NCBI GenBank assembly: GCA_907165275.2
Contig: OU015649.1
Coordinates: 14,600,001-14,664,000, forward strand
Direction of reading: 5' to 3'
Source of the DNA: Zygaena filipendulae
Taxonomy: Eukaryota > Arthropoda > Insecta > Lepidoptera > Zygaenidae
DNA length: 64,000 nucleotides
Shown: positions 35,179 to 46,490 of the stretch, one piece after another
Layout: every line of letters starts with the position of its first letter
Position numbering within the stretch: the stretch's first letter is position 1
Translations under genes and position numbers: made by a program
Notes under the pieces: model-generated
Seen by the model: the letters and a program-made list of their open reading frames with translations, nothing else
Databases searched by the model: none
Told to the model about the DNA's origin: nothing

Positions 35179-36028
35179 AGGGATTGAATTACCAAAACCC
35201 TATGAAATATATGTATCATCATCTGAAAAAAAGTGCTTAAATACCGATTTCGATGACTCTAACTTCTAAACTAAGGCCTTTTGGATATTATAAGAAATAT
35301 TCTTGGACATCTGTTTATAGGACATCCAGTCGCTTTGCTTGTTATATGGGACCGTACATATGACAAGAAATGTTAGATAGGACACGCACATAGTAAGTAA
35401 TTTTGGTCGGATGCATTTGTAAGACACAAGAAAATTTCTTATGATGTGCAAAAGGCTCAAAGGTGCTTCTATTCATGTATGACAACCAGCTTACAAAATA
35501 TAACTATCACTGAACTATTCTGTCGTCAATGAGATTCGAACTCACAAGTCACAACCCCTGAACGAGTAGATCGCAACACATCGCATTTGGTCAGGTAACT
35601 ACGAAAATAGTCCTTAAACTGTCACCATAAATATCACGATGCGAGTGATCATTGTGACCTTTGTTTGCGACAAAAATACTAACATAAACTAACAAACATT
35701 AACGCTTACCCACAAAGTCCACAGAGCAAATAAATTAACTAGAGAGGACATGTGGGCGGGGCAGGGTCGCCACCGTTGCAAAGGAAATCACAGCAAATGC
35801 TCTAACTTGCCCAAAACTTCTTTTGCTGCCACACCAAGTATATTTACCACAATATTCCCAAAACTGTGAATTTTGAAACCAGTGACTAAGTAAAAACATA
35901 ATCACGAAGCGTTTAATACATTTCTTTACGTTAATAAGTGTTTTATTGCGTAATGAATAACGAATTTGTGAATTTGTGTGCGAAAATCACCCGGCGACAC
36001 TGGTTTTCAGCTGTTTTCATACTAAACT
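35179..36028. other. Intron stretch without recognised repeats
   Basis: The sequence is of mixed composition with no ORF motif and no transposon ends; it leads into the island at 36040. Confidence 0.3.
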
Positions 36029-36039
36029 ATGTTAATGTC

Positions 36040-36290
36040 CCTTCTATCTGTTATTTTCCGTTCTGTGCCAAAGCCCATCGTCATCGCTTACAGTAAGGAG
36101 TTAATCGGCGAATCTATCTATCCAGAGCAACCCCCGCCGAGCGAGGACAATTATCTGGTATTCATTGTCATAATATCTGGCATTGTTGAGGGGCGCGACA
36201 GCCACGCGTTATCGGGTACCGCCAGGGCTATAAAAATAAGCTTATGCCTCGAGTCTAGCGCTCTAAAGTGTACCGGATCTATATAGAGCT
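36040..36290. promoter_or_regulatory. Intronic island with three close Sox cores
   Basis: GACAATT (ACAAT 36147-36151), CATTGTC (36163-36169) and CATTGTTG (36181-36188) fall within about 40 bases, interleaved with two ATCTGG. The block is GC-richer and repeat-free. TATAAAAATAAG at about 36230 resembles a TATA box. Confidence 0.3.
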
Positions 36291-37059
36291 GTTAAATCAC
36301 CTAAAATATTTGGCACTTTTAAACGCAAGTGAATAACGGAAATTTTACTTTCGCCACACTCCATGTGGCCAAGATATAGAACAGCTTCAAGCTACTCACC
36401 GATGTTTTATTTCATTCATGTGCATTTTTTAAAAAGAAACATAATATTATTGATTATATTTGTTTTGTGTTTCGTTGTTTTTTTTTTGTGAAGAAATTGA
36501 AAAAAGCGAAAGTTACCTATGACCTTGAGTAAAAAAGAAATATCGAGAAAGAAGATTCAAAAATTAGTAGGTAGGTACCTCAACTTAGATGAATTATGTC
36601 AATGATTCTATAATGTAATTCACATAACCTTCAGGAATACATTAAAGATCTACAGGAGATTTTGAAAGATTGTTGCATTTAGATTAATTACAGACTAAGT
36701 AGAATTTTTCCAAACCTAAAACTGATAACGTCTGTTCTCAGTAGTTCAATTAACAGTTCAATTGATTGTACTACTGCAACTTTCGAGTTTCATTAGTTCA
36801 ACCAAATTTTATAATTGATCTCTTGTTAAATCATGGTGGATATTAATATCTTTTGACAACATTATTGAAACTACAATGGAGGATCAACACGTAGGATACT
36901 TTCTCAGTCAGGTCAGTCAGTCAAAATCAGGATGTTCTTATGGGAAAATTTTGAGTGCGAGTAAAGCTACTGCTACTTGAGGGTTTCATTATTAACGATC
37001 TAAGCTCTAAATCACACTGGCAGCTCTAGATACAGCCGTTTGGTTATAATTAATTTGTA

Positions 37060-37205
37060 AGGGGTTGAATTTATTAGCGGCGAGCGGCGGGCGGAGCCGC
37101 GTGCGCGCACTCCACTCGGCCTGATATTTGCTGTACCTTATCTTATTGCTTACTCGCTCCTGAACATTGTTCGCGTGGGAATCAAATTACAAAGCATAGA
37201 GATAA
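37060..37205. promoter_or_regulatory. GC-rich intronic island
   Basis: GCGGCGAGCGGCGGGCGGAG and GCGTGCGCGCACTCC are followed by GAACATTGTTCGCG, itself nearly palindromic around ATTGTT. No repeat ends. Confidence 0.3.
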
Positions 37206-37784
37206 AGTAACTTGATATCTGATATTTTGTCGAAATTCACCCATCTTTCTTTTTTCTTTCTTCAATACTTGCTTTTAGTTTCTTCTTCTTCTTCTATGGA
37301 CTACTATGGACCTTCGTTTAGGTTATAAAAATTTAGCCTAGCCTACTACTAGCTTGGTTTCTCTTTCCTTTATATTCAAATCATATTTATCCTACATTGA
37401 GAGATTAGAAAAAAAACTTAATCGAATTTATAAATAAGTACTTACCCAAATAAATATATGTACCTATTGGATATTATCGTGTATACATCGCATCCCGTGT
37501 CCGAAGACGTCTGTTGATTCACCTAATATAATAAATATATGGAGTGATCAAATAAAAAAAAATCGATAAAAAGCCTCGTGTATCAGAACAAACATGGCGC
37601 ACCTCCTTGCCCATTGTGGTGACCGATAACAGCCCACTCGGCATAAGAAATAACAAAACGGTTATTGTAAAATGAAAAAAATACCTTTTATTCTTAACAC
37701 TGTTCCATATTATTGATAAGTGATACCTATAATATAATATTATTGTTATAATGAGGGGTTCCATCTATACCTTAGAGATCCAGC

Positions 37785-38234
37785 CAGAGAACGACTGAGA
37801 CAAGGTCATCAAAAGGTTCCGGGTTCGATTCCCGGTGGGGGTGCAGTGTGCACTTTGTGTGATGAACACGGGGTTCCAATTTTCAGTCTGGGTGTGTTTA
37901 TATATCTATGGTATAATGTATGGTATGGTATAATGTAGTGAATGTTTGAGGTATTGCGAGCGGATGAATGCATCAAAAATTTAGCGTTTTAGGTTTTATC
38001 TTGTTGTAGTTTATTAGTAGTCTTAGCGTATTTGTGTTATTAACTTCACAGTGCCTTAGTTTTACTGTAATGCTGTGAACTTTTTTGTGTTATAAATAAA
38101 TAAATAAAAATAATATATATGTAGTTCTATGTAGTATATAGGTACCACGTTTGCTTGGTTTCCACGACACAAGCTTATAATAGCTAACTGTGGGATCAAG
38201 TAGCTCTGTGTGTTGTAAAGTGGATTATTATTTA
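37785..38234 (+). mobile_element. tRNA-derived SINE split by an insertion
   Basis: The head has the B box GGTTCGATTCC (37822-37832) and TTTTCAGTCTGGGTGT. The body resumes at about 38143 (CACGTTTGCTTGGTTTCC) and ends in GTGGATTATTATT. The 37920-38110 piece between is foreign and has an ATAAATAAATAAATAAAA tail. Confidence 0.7.
37920..38110 (+). mobile_element. Retro-insertion inside the SINE
   Basis: Its 3' end carries TTATAAATAAATAAATAAAA, as expected of a retrotransposed tail. The body has no ORF. Confidence 0.4.
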
Positions 38235-38453
38235 CTAGCTGTGCCCCGCGGTTTCATCCGCGGTAATTTCAGAGTTTCCGCGGGAATTCCGGGATAAAAA
38301 GTACCCTATATCCTTCTCTGTACCCCTGAAAACGTGCATGCCAAATTTCATGCAAATCCGTTCAGCCGTTTTTGCGTGATTGAGTAACAAACATCCAAAC
38401 ATCCAAACATCCGAACATCCACTCTTTCACCTTTATAATACCTATTAATAGGA
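38235..38453 (-). mobile_element. Complete Helitron in a SINE tail
   Basis: CTAG (38235-38238), TGCCCCGCGGTTTCATCC and a CCAAACATCCAAACATCC tract lead to the TCCTATTAATAGGTATTATA end (minus). It entered the ATT tail of the preceding SINE. Confidence 0.8.
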
Positions 38454-38529
38454 TTATTAAGTATAGATAGATGTGGTACCTACTGTTGAACCAACTTTAA
38501 GAAATAAGTAGATATATTTATAGTGCATT

Positions 38530-38700
38530 ATGATGACGAAGAGAATTGACCCCACCACCGTTGTGGCCGTTTCACACATGTGAAGTCACAGTTCCGACAC
38601 AGTACCGGCACAGTGCGAAATATTCTTTCATACATGCATTCCCTATGAACGTGCCGGCACTGTCACTGACAGCACTGTGCCAGAAAACAGCATTTCAGAT
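38530..38700. repeat. Cluster of GCCGGCAC/CACTGTGCC motifs
   Basis: TACCGGCACAGTG, GTGCCGGCACTGTC and AGCACTGTGCC recur in both orientations, which suggests transposon ends or a small foldback. The 61-codon ORF here is a by-product. Confidence 0.3.
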
Positions 38701-38929
38701 TAAATGTGTCCCAAAGAATTGGATATCCTAAACCTACAGTAATTGTAATTTAGTAATTACCAACTTCAATGGAAAAAAAACATTCTGAAAGTGAATACCT
38801 ACACACGGAATTAAAAACTCGATTAATATTTAAAATTTATTTTCAATTAATTTATTCAAAATAAAATTTGTGTTACAATAAAAGAATTAAAAACGGACCA
38901 GTATTTTTTTGTAAAAATCGCAAACATAC

Positions 38930-38972
38930 TGGAGAAACGGAGAACTCTACTTTTCGGAAGTTGGTTAAAAAC
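38930..38972 (+). mobile_element. Retroelement 3' debris
   Basis: TTTTCGGAAGTTGGTTAAAA resembles the end at 4145-4208. Confidence 0.25.
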
Positions 38973-39994
38973 TATAAGCAATATAGGTACTATTCAAATG
39001 CTCTATGACGAAATATTACACAATAACGTACGCCACGGCATTGCTCCAATACGAGTCCGTGTATTGCGTGCCTATTGACATACCAATTTCAATATCACAT
39101 CGGACACAGCATAAAGCACTCGTTCATATCGTCAATCATATCTATGTTTACTGTATTCGATTAACTCCAGCCACCAATACGTAGGTACCTACGTAAGTAC
39201 GTAACGTATAAGACGACCGAAAAAACAGTCGATAAAAAACACTTTTCGCCGCTCGTTTTTTTTTGTTGCCTCTAACGCCTTGACTGTGGAGTGATATTGT
39301 GTTATTTTCCTTGGCGGTTATCGTGTTTATTTGTCCAACAAACATAGTAATGAAGAAGGGAATTGATAGTGCTGCGGTCGTCGACCTCAATATTTTTTTT
39401 TTTATGATTTCACAAAATAAAATTTCGATCTAAAGATATTATAAAGAGACATTTGTGTTTGGACAAACAGACAATTTTATTTACATTACTACAGTGTAGA
39501 TTACATTCGATTAGATTTATGGTGACGTGTTACAAACTCACATTACACTAGTGATTCGGTTATGATAAAAAATCTGTCTGTAAAGAATATCTGAAGCTAA
39601 GATTTATTTATCGAGGCAGTTTAATTTCTTATGAGCGCACACTTATACATGCGTTGGTTTACGTTTCTACGTCTGCAAGCATACAAATAAAACAATGCAC
39701 CTAATCATCCACAAAACGTACACAAATTCAAACAAACAGATGCTCGCTAAACCTCAGCATTCCGGGTGCTATCACCCGCGTCGAGTCGTCCTGTCCAGTC
39801 GAATAATTACTATTCGACTCGCTGACAATCGCGCGATTCTATCACAAAGCTCGCATAATCGGACGCTCTGTCGACAGTCTACACATCACTACATGTCACA
39901 AACGCCGATCGCGCGTTTTCAAATTCAAACTTTATATAACTGTTAATAAAGTTGTGATTTAATTGAATGTGCACAGTACATAGTGACGGGCGTG

Positions 39995-40215
39995 GAATAA
40001 CACTCGATTGTGAATGTCACAATGCAATAATCCGTGCATTGTTGAGTCTACATTGTTGTTTTAAGGGCGGTCGGGCGTTCGCGACAATTGTACACTTTAT
40101 TGCATAAATAATAATGTTATATCGCCCAGTGGCGTTTCATTGTGGCATTTTGTTAATATACAATATACATTTAATGCCGAATATGTTTAATTAATTATTG
40201 TGAACAATTTTGCAT
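39995..40215. promoter_or_regulatory. Dense Sox-site cluster in the Sox21 intron
   Basis: Ten ACAAT/ATTGT cores fall in about 200 bases: 40007, 40019, 40038, 40052, 40084, 40087, 40139, 40160, 40197 and 40204. They include CATTGTTG twice, GACAATTGTAC and the inverted pair ATTGTGAACAAT. The block is not a recognised transposon and lies about 420-640 bases before exon 2. It is a candidate auto- or cross-regulatory enhancer. Confidence 0.4.
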
Positions 40216-40632
40216 TATTGATTGCAAATTATTCTTAAAAATTCATAGAGAACTAACGTATCTTCCCCCTACGTAAACCTATTGCACACTTCCAAACAAA
40301 ATTTACTTATTTACCCGTGAACTTCTCCACAAACTTTAATTTTACTCGCACTTTATCTCGTTTTGAAGAAGATTAAAAATTACCCCAATACATCTATATT
40401 TGGATCTAGGTACTATACTGGAATCTCATGTCTTTAGCACCCTTCTAAGCTGTTAGCTAGTCCAGTGTTGGTCAAATTGCAAATATTAGGGGGCTAAGAT
40501 AGTTAGGATAAGGATGTTGAAGTGATGGCTGCCTTATCTCCTACCAACATATACTTATGATTGAAGCTAATATAATCATATTATATGACGATTTGGATCC
40601 GGAATTTTCTTGAAAAGTACCATTCTTTCCAG

Positions 40633-40936
40633 GGCACTCCACATGAAAGAGCATCCAGACTATAAATACCGACCTCGGAGGAAGCCGAAACCTTTGGTGA
40701 AGAAGGAAACCAAGTTCGGCTTCGGCATCAGCGGGCTGATGGCACCGGTGCCGAGGCTAGCTGCGCCTGTACAGCACCACATGCCGCCACTATCGGTGCC
40801 GCACCACCTGCTCCACGACAAGCCAGACCTGAACAGGGCGCTGTTCCCGCCGTTTCCATATCCGTTCTATCCGTTCGCGAAGATACCTTCTGATGAGGGG
40901 AAGTTGGCGGCGGAGCTGGCACATTTACAGGTGTGA
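40633..40936 (+). CDS. Sox21: Sox21-class gene, exon 2 (end of HMG box and C-terminus)
   Basis: The acceptor is a pyrimidine-rich stretch ending in CAG at 40630-40632. Joining to 28852 restores codon 68 as Arg and gives the SoxB sequence [23 protein letters not shown] across the junction. Exons 1 and 2 total 507 bases, exactly 168 codons and a TGA at 40934-40936. After the HMG box (to about residue 86) comes a short basic stretch (LVKKETK), then a His/Pro/Leu-rich tail with an [11 protein letters not shown] aromatic-proline run. At 168 residues the protein is short beside vertebrate SOX21 (276). The final codons CAG GTG TGA also read as a possible donor (CAG|GTGTGA), so a longer isoform with a further 3' exon is conceivable. 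No AATAAA is obvious before the retrotransposon that begins 480 bases downstream. Confidence 0.92.
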
Positions 40937-41417
40937 CAGATAGTGTTTCTTTTTTTAATTTCAGTACAGTGCTGGCCAGTGTTTTGATTACGTCAATAAC
41001 GTAAAAATCAGCTTGAAGTAACAAGGTCAACGGCTCGAAATGACATCGCACTTGCTCTTTTGGATGCTGTTGCATTATTGTTTTTAAAACCTAAGTGGTG
41101 AAAATCAAAACCTTTATTTCATCCCTTTAGGTATTAACCAAAGAGTATATAAGCACTACGTGGTATTAACTTTCGCATATCTAAATCTGTGCAATAACGT
41201 TAAAAGAAAAAGTAAGAAAGTAGGTAGTTGTTATTTGCGATAATTCTTATGTAGGTAGATACAATAATTCTCGAGGAAATCGAGAAGTACGTGGATTCGA
41301 GAGAAACAGCTAGTGATACATATGTAACTAAATTCCTTACTGATTGACTGATTTTATCAACGCACAGCCCAAACCAGTGTACCTATCTAGAAGATAGAAA
41401 TTTTGCACAGCGCTTCC
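40937..41417 (+). other. Sox21 3' flank up to the retrotransposon
   Basis: No clear AATAAA. A Helitron-like end (GAAACAGCTAG near 41302-41312) and a fragment of the second Helitron subfamily (41330-41417) lie before the LINE. Confidence 0.35.
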
Positions 41418-44400
41418 TTTTTTTTTTTTTTTTTTTTTTTTTATAAAAGATTTGGGTGCGTTTGACCACGATCTCGCCTGATGGTAAGCGACGATGTGGT
41501 CTAAGGTGGAGCACGCAAACTCAAATAATGCCTATTTACTCTTGCCTTGAAAATCCCTATATTATATGTATCGGGGAACAAAGATGCAGGAAGGGAATTC
41601 CATTCCCTGGCGGTTCGCATAATGAAGGATGAAGCGAACCGAGAGGTGCGATGAGGTGGAATATCGACCACATACGGGTGGAATCCCTGCCCACGCCTCG
41701 TCGTCCGATGGTGGAAAGGTGCAGACGGAATTAACTCATGCAATTCCTGCGCACACTCTCCGAAATGTAACCTGTAAAAAACGCACAGACTCGCAACCAG
41801 ACGGCGATGTTCGAGGCTCTGAAGCTGTTTAGTTGTGAGTGCCTCATCGCCTATAAGTCTTCTGGCGCGTCTGTCGATAGCTTCCAGGGCTTCAAGCTGA
41901 TACCGGGCGGATCCATCCCAGAGGTGGGAGCAGTACTCCATGCAGGAGCGAACTTGAGCTGAGTAGAGATTCAGCAACTGGCCCGGAGTGAAGTAGTAGC
42001 GAACCTTGGAAAGGATGCCCAATTTTTTCGATGCAGTTTTAGCCCTGGACTCTATGTAGTTCCCAAAGTTCAGGTCTGATGACAAGTCCACACCAAGGAG
42101 TTGAAGATGTCGAGTTACTGGTACAGGTACATTCCGGAAAGTAGGAGCCAAGTTGAACGGGCTCTTCTTGGCGGAGAAAAGACACGCCTGGGTCTTAGTG
42201 GCATTAAAATTGACAAGGTTGGCATCACCCTAGTCAGACACTGCCTGTAGGGTTGAGTTGGTGCGTTCAACCATTGTCAATCTTAGGTCGTCTGTCTCAG
42301 ATTTTTTAGCCTTTGCGCTGGAGAAGTATCTCTCCGTAACCGTGCTGTCATCTGCATACCCAAATAAACCAGGCCTGAGCAGATCGTTGATATGCAGCAG
42401 GAATAATGTTGCGGAGAGAACAGAGCCCTGAGGTACCCCGGCATTGATAGCTAATAGATCAGACGAGCAGCCGTCAACAACTACACGAATTGATCGTTCC
42501 CTTAGGAAATCAGAAATCCAAGCACAAAGACTAGCTGGAATACCATAAGCAGGAAGCTTCGCTATAAGGCCACCGTGCCAAACCCTGTCAAAAGCCTTCG
42601 AGATGTCTAGTGAGACAGCAAGTGCCTCACCGTATTTCTCAAGGGCCTCGCCCCAAAGGTGTGTGGCATACACTAGAAGATCTCCAGTAGACCGACGCTG
42701 GCGAAACCCGTACTGTCGATCACTAAGGAGGTCATTGTCTTCGAGGTATGCCAGTAAGCGATTATTGATTACACGTTCCATGACCTTGCAAAGGATGGAA
42801 GTGATCGCAATTGGGCGGTAGTTGGCAGGGTCAGCACGACTACCCTTTTTCGGTACGGGTTGTACATTAGCTATCTTCCAAGCTTTAGGCACTTTTCCAG
42901 TCCGAAACGACAGACGAAACAGGCGTGTCAGAACAGGAGACAACTCGGCAGCACAGTTCCTCAGCACAATGGCAGGAATACCATCTGGACCACTGGCTTT
43001 ATTCACATCTAGATTGCGTAGAGTCTTAAGTACCTCCTTTTGGTGAATACGAATATCAGACATTTTGCATTCACAAGGAGGCAACTGAGGTGGTGTTTTA
43101 TTGCTTGCATCTAGATGAGAGTTAGCGGCAAACAAAGATGCAAATAAGTTGGCCTTTTCAACAGCGGTATGTGCCAGTGTGCCGTCCGGTTTCTGCAGAG
43201 GAGGGAGTGAGGAGCGACAGAAGTTCGCCTCAACGCACTTTGCTAGCGACCAAAACTCTTTACTCCCAGAAGGGTACGAGGCGAGTTTAGCGCCCACGCG
43301 GCTGACGTGGTTGAAGCGGGCCTTCTTCATCGCTTTTTTGCAGGACTTGGCTGCCTTGTTAAAGGCTTTCTTCTTTTTCCGCGTGTCCGGAGCTTTGCGC
43401 TTTCTAGCATCAACCCAAGCTTCATATGCCGACTGCTTGATTGCCTCGGCCTTCAAGCAATCAGAACCAAACCAGGGTTGAGCTCTAAGACCAGTTGGTC
43501 GGTCAGAAAATGGGATGTAATATTCCATCGCCTGGCCAATAACCTCGGCAATGGCCGACGCGCAGCTCGACGGATCGCCAGAAGAAAAGCATACCTGCAG
43601 CCAAGGATAAGACGCCAGAAAATGCCGCATCTCATCCCAATCTGCTGACTTGTATCGCCACACTCGTCTAATGCCTCTGGGGCTGGAGTCGGGTGGGGGA
43701 CACAATAGTACGGACTTTACCAGACAATGGTCAGAACTGCCAAGAGGGGCCGAGACTGACACTTGGTATCGGTCTGGTTCAGTCGTCAGCAGAAGGTCCA
43801 AACAATTGGCCGTGTGGTTCTCAACGTCAGGTATTCGAGTTGCTTGGTCAACCAGCTGGGAAAGGTTCATGGACAAGGCAAGCTTGTACGCCTCTCTACC
43901 AGCGTGGTCCGTTTTCTGGTATGGGAACAACCACTGTTCGTGGTGGGCATTAAAGTCCCCCAGAAAAACGATTTGAGCAGTCGGATACCTTTGTTGAGCC
44001 ACATCGGCAGCCTCACTCAGATGATCAAACAACCGAGTTGTCTCCTGATCTCCGCTGTGCGATCTGTAGACACCCACATAAACAATTTTTTCAGTGCCAG
44101 TGTCTACGAGCACCCATATTGATGAAGAAGAGGGATCCTCTAGGTTACGGAGACGCTTGCAACAGATATCGTCGCGCACATAGAAACAAACCCCTACTCT
44201 AGAACGAAAGTTGTGCTCCAAGGTGTAGCCTGGGTAGTTCAGGTAAGAAGTATCAGCAGGGGTTGTAATTTGCGTCTCCGTAAGCAAGAGCAGATGCGGC
44301 TTAGCAGTCTCAAGGTGGTGGTGGACTGGTACGAGATTGGAGTGCAGACCTCTGATATTTGTGAGGTGCACTTTAAGCGAGAGGCCGTGCATCCGCTGTT

Positions 44401-45036
44401 GAGACCTCAACTTCTTATTTTGTTTCATCATGTTTGTATATAGAAAGGCAAGGAGGAAATAGGCAAGGAGAGGAAGTTATGCGAGGCATCAACCGGACCC
44501 CAACGAAAGTTGCAACGCTGCCGCACGGTGAGGAAACCTAGCTCGGAGACCGCGGGGACGCCCGGACCCCCCCAGAGCCGCCTGTCGAGGCCTCTCGTCC
44601 GGTTGCCAACCGGCCCGACAGGAGCAACCCTGGGATTTAACACCGATGGCGGAGCAGCCTTTCGCAGATGGCTAGCCTGCAATTGGGCTCCCAACTATCG
44701 GCGGGCGGCCAGCGGAAAACCGTCGCTCCGGATCCCGCTGCTCTCCAGAACTAAGCACCGCGTACGGCAACATTGCAAATATGTGTACGGTACACCGGAA
44801 GATGCAACTGCATAGACCCTCTCCTTGGAGGCTTCTCAGGGTACACAGGGTGGAACGCGCGAACGCTTGGCACCCCGACTTCTACCCTGAGGGTGGTGAC
44901 CAGCCACGGCCGAAGCCTACCACCGGAAAGAGTGTCACCCTTTAGCACCACCCAGGGGCCACGTGTAGGGTCTCGAGGGTACAGCCTACGGACGCGGGTG
45001 ACAATTGACCCCCACGGACGCGGGTGACAATTGACC
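41418..45036 (-). mobile_element. Non-LTR retrotransposon (Jockey/CR1 group), nearly full length
   Basis: The element lies on the minus strand. Its 3' end is marked by a 25-base T run on the plus strand (41418-41442), the poly(A) tail. The coding part is 41501-44431. Upstream is a GC-rich 5' region ending in a direct repeat (44988-45010 and 45014-45036, period 26). It sits in a fragment of a Helitron-like repeat (41330-41417), 480 bases past the Sox21-class stop codon and antisense to that gene. I found no clear target-site duplication. Confidence 0.85.
41501..44431 (-). pseudogene. Non-LTR retrotransposon ORF2 (endonuclease and reverse transcriptase) with one in-frame stop
   Basis: From the ATG at 44431 the frame encodes an apurinic-type endonuclease (TET at 51-53, GDFNAHH at 158-164, SSDHC at 232-236). 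A reverse transcriptase follows (VPKKGS, YGFRQRRST, VSLDISKAFDRVWH, AGVPQGSVLS and the YADD catalytic box at 692-695). The first part is 733 residues and ends at a TAG at 42230-42232. The same frame continues without shift through the C-terminal region, which contains the typical LGVDLSSDLNF and WDGS motifs, to a stop at 41501. One nonsense codon is therefore the only visible lesion. The enzyme copies element RNA at a nicked genomic target. No complete ORF1 is present. A short minus frame (44428-44694) ends with a TGA overlapping the ORF2 ATG, which may be chance. Confidence 0.85.
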
Positions 45037-45096
45037 TCCTTTTATCATATAGAGGAAATACTTAGTAGCTAATAGTCTAGAAATAATATAAAAATC

Positions 45097-45413
45097 TTTG
45101 TAACTTTTTTTTTTTTTTTTAAATTTCCTAGGCACTGTACGGGGGCGCATTGTACAGCAGTGCTCTATACAGCAGCGCCCTCTCCCCCTGCGGATGTCCT
45201 CCCCGGCGGACACCCTCACCCCCGCCAGCCGACGTCAAACGCCCCGTCGCCTACGTCCTGATGAAGAGCGACGAGGAACCTCCTCAGCACGTCATATGAA
45301 GACCAGTCGCGCTCCCGGCCCGGGCTTGGCCCTCGCACTGGGAGCGACCCTCGACCTCCATGCAGGAACGGGAGTCCAGCTCACCTGATAGTGTTTAGAA
45401 GGTGGATTTGTAA
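45097..45413 (-). mobile_element. 5'-truncated non-LTR retrotransposon fragment with target duplication
   Basis: On the plus strand a T run (45105-45120) begins a GC-rich segment that ends near 45406, so the element is minus-strand with a poly(A) tail. TTTGTAA occurs on both sides (45097-45103 and 45407-45413) and fits a 7-bp target-site duplication. The GC-rich body has no long ORF I recognise. Confidence 0.55.
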
Positions 45414-45528
45414 AAAAAAAAACATTCTGCAGTGATCAGGTTAGAAGCCTTCACTCCTTGAGCATGAGAAGTCAAGGGAAATAAAATAGGCAATCGGAAT
45501 GTACCTATGTAGTTAGAATGTTTGTATG

Positions 45529-45712
45529 TACGATCGCACTCAGAGTCATTTTAATCATTATCTACTTAATCTAAATAAAGATTTTTAATACCAAACTGCC
45601 GCAATCAAAGAAGTTCAATAATTTAATTCTCTGATTGCGGCAGTTTTGTCTTCAAAATCTTTACTTAAAATTAAGTAATCATTAAAACGACTTTGATTGC
45701 GGCCGTAAGACA
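45529..45712. mobile_element. Short palindromic MITE
   Basis: TACGATCGCACTCAGAGTC and its partner GGCCGTAAG end, with ACTGCCGCAATCAAAGAA against TCTCTGATTGCGGCAGT, make a compact member of the family at 34913 that lacks the central segment. Confidence 0.75.
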
Positions 45713-46308
45713 TGGTTTTTAAGTAGGTACGTACTTATTTAAAATCATGTAAATTTTATCATAAAATTTTTCATGGCTACATACATAGGTACCACATATT
45801 TTTTACGAAAACAAAAAACTTTCTGCAAAGTGGTCTGATTCACTATTGACGACGATTAGATTCCAAAACAGAATGAAAAATAATTAGGAGCTTGTTTAAT
45901 ACCTATGACTGTAATCGGAAATTCATATAACTACCATACTACTGAGTGCAACACAAATAAGTAAGCCAAAGTCATTTATTCATAATAAAATAGCCGTGCA
46001 ATTTCATATCATAATAAAGATTTATTACTAAAAAAGTATCTACTTCGAATAGATAACATATCATAGTTTAGCTCTATATTGGTAGCAATAATTGTTAGGT
46101 AGTTAGAAATGTTAATTAATGTCAATTTGTAAAAAGACTAGTGCATTAGATATGCAAATAAGTAATCACTTGACAAGTTTTAAATATATTATGATTATTA
46201 TTTTTTTTTGTCCATACCTACTTACAACTCTGTACAAAGCATCACTTCAAAATATTCTTAAAAGTCGAATTTTGTAAAATATGTATATCTTCTCTTTTAG
46301 TAGGTACC
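45713..46308. other. AT-rich stretch without gene
   Basis: No repeat ends or ORF are supported. Confidence 0.35.
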
Positions 46309-46490
46309 GAACTATATATATAAATCACGTGTCACGTTGTTTTTCCGCGATGGACTCCGAAACTACTGAACGGATTTTGATAAAATTTTGTAACCATTTG
46401 TAATATGGTCCAACTTGAAAGGTAGGATAGTTTTAATCCCTGAATTCCCGCGGGAACCCCGGCACAAATGAAATCGCGGGGGACAGCTAG
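46309..46490 (+). mobile_element. Helitron, first of a head-to-tail pair
   Basis: TATAAATCACGTGTCACG near the start and CGCGGGGGACAG then CTAG (46487-46490). The next element's TC follows directly. Confidence 0.8.

Larger units (their letters stand above)
28853..40632 (+). other. Sox21-class gene intron, 11.8 kb, phase 2
   Basis: The GTGAGT donor and TTTCCAG acceptor define one intron inside the HMG-box codons. It has collected Helitrons, a tRNA-derived SINE, a TGACGTCA MITE pair, a palindromic MITE and a non-LTR fragment. It also keeps repeat-free stretches around 35.7-36.3, 37.0-37.2 and 39.7-40.2 kb that are candidates for enhancers. I see no other coding exon within it. Confidence 0.85.

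Noticed and set aside
40930..40970. Mini-intron from CAG|GTGTGA to TTTCAG at 40968
   Set aside because: About 38 bases, below the size of functional insect introns.
40728..41075. 115-codon minus ORF over Sox21 exon 2
   Set aside because: Antisense shadow of the proline/histidine-rich coding exon.
43149..44122. Several plus-strand ORFs of 86-119 codons
   Set aside because: Shadows of the minus-strand LINE ORF2.
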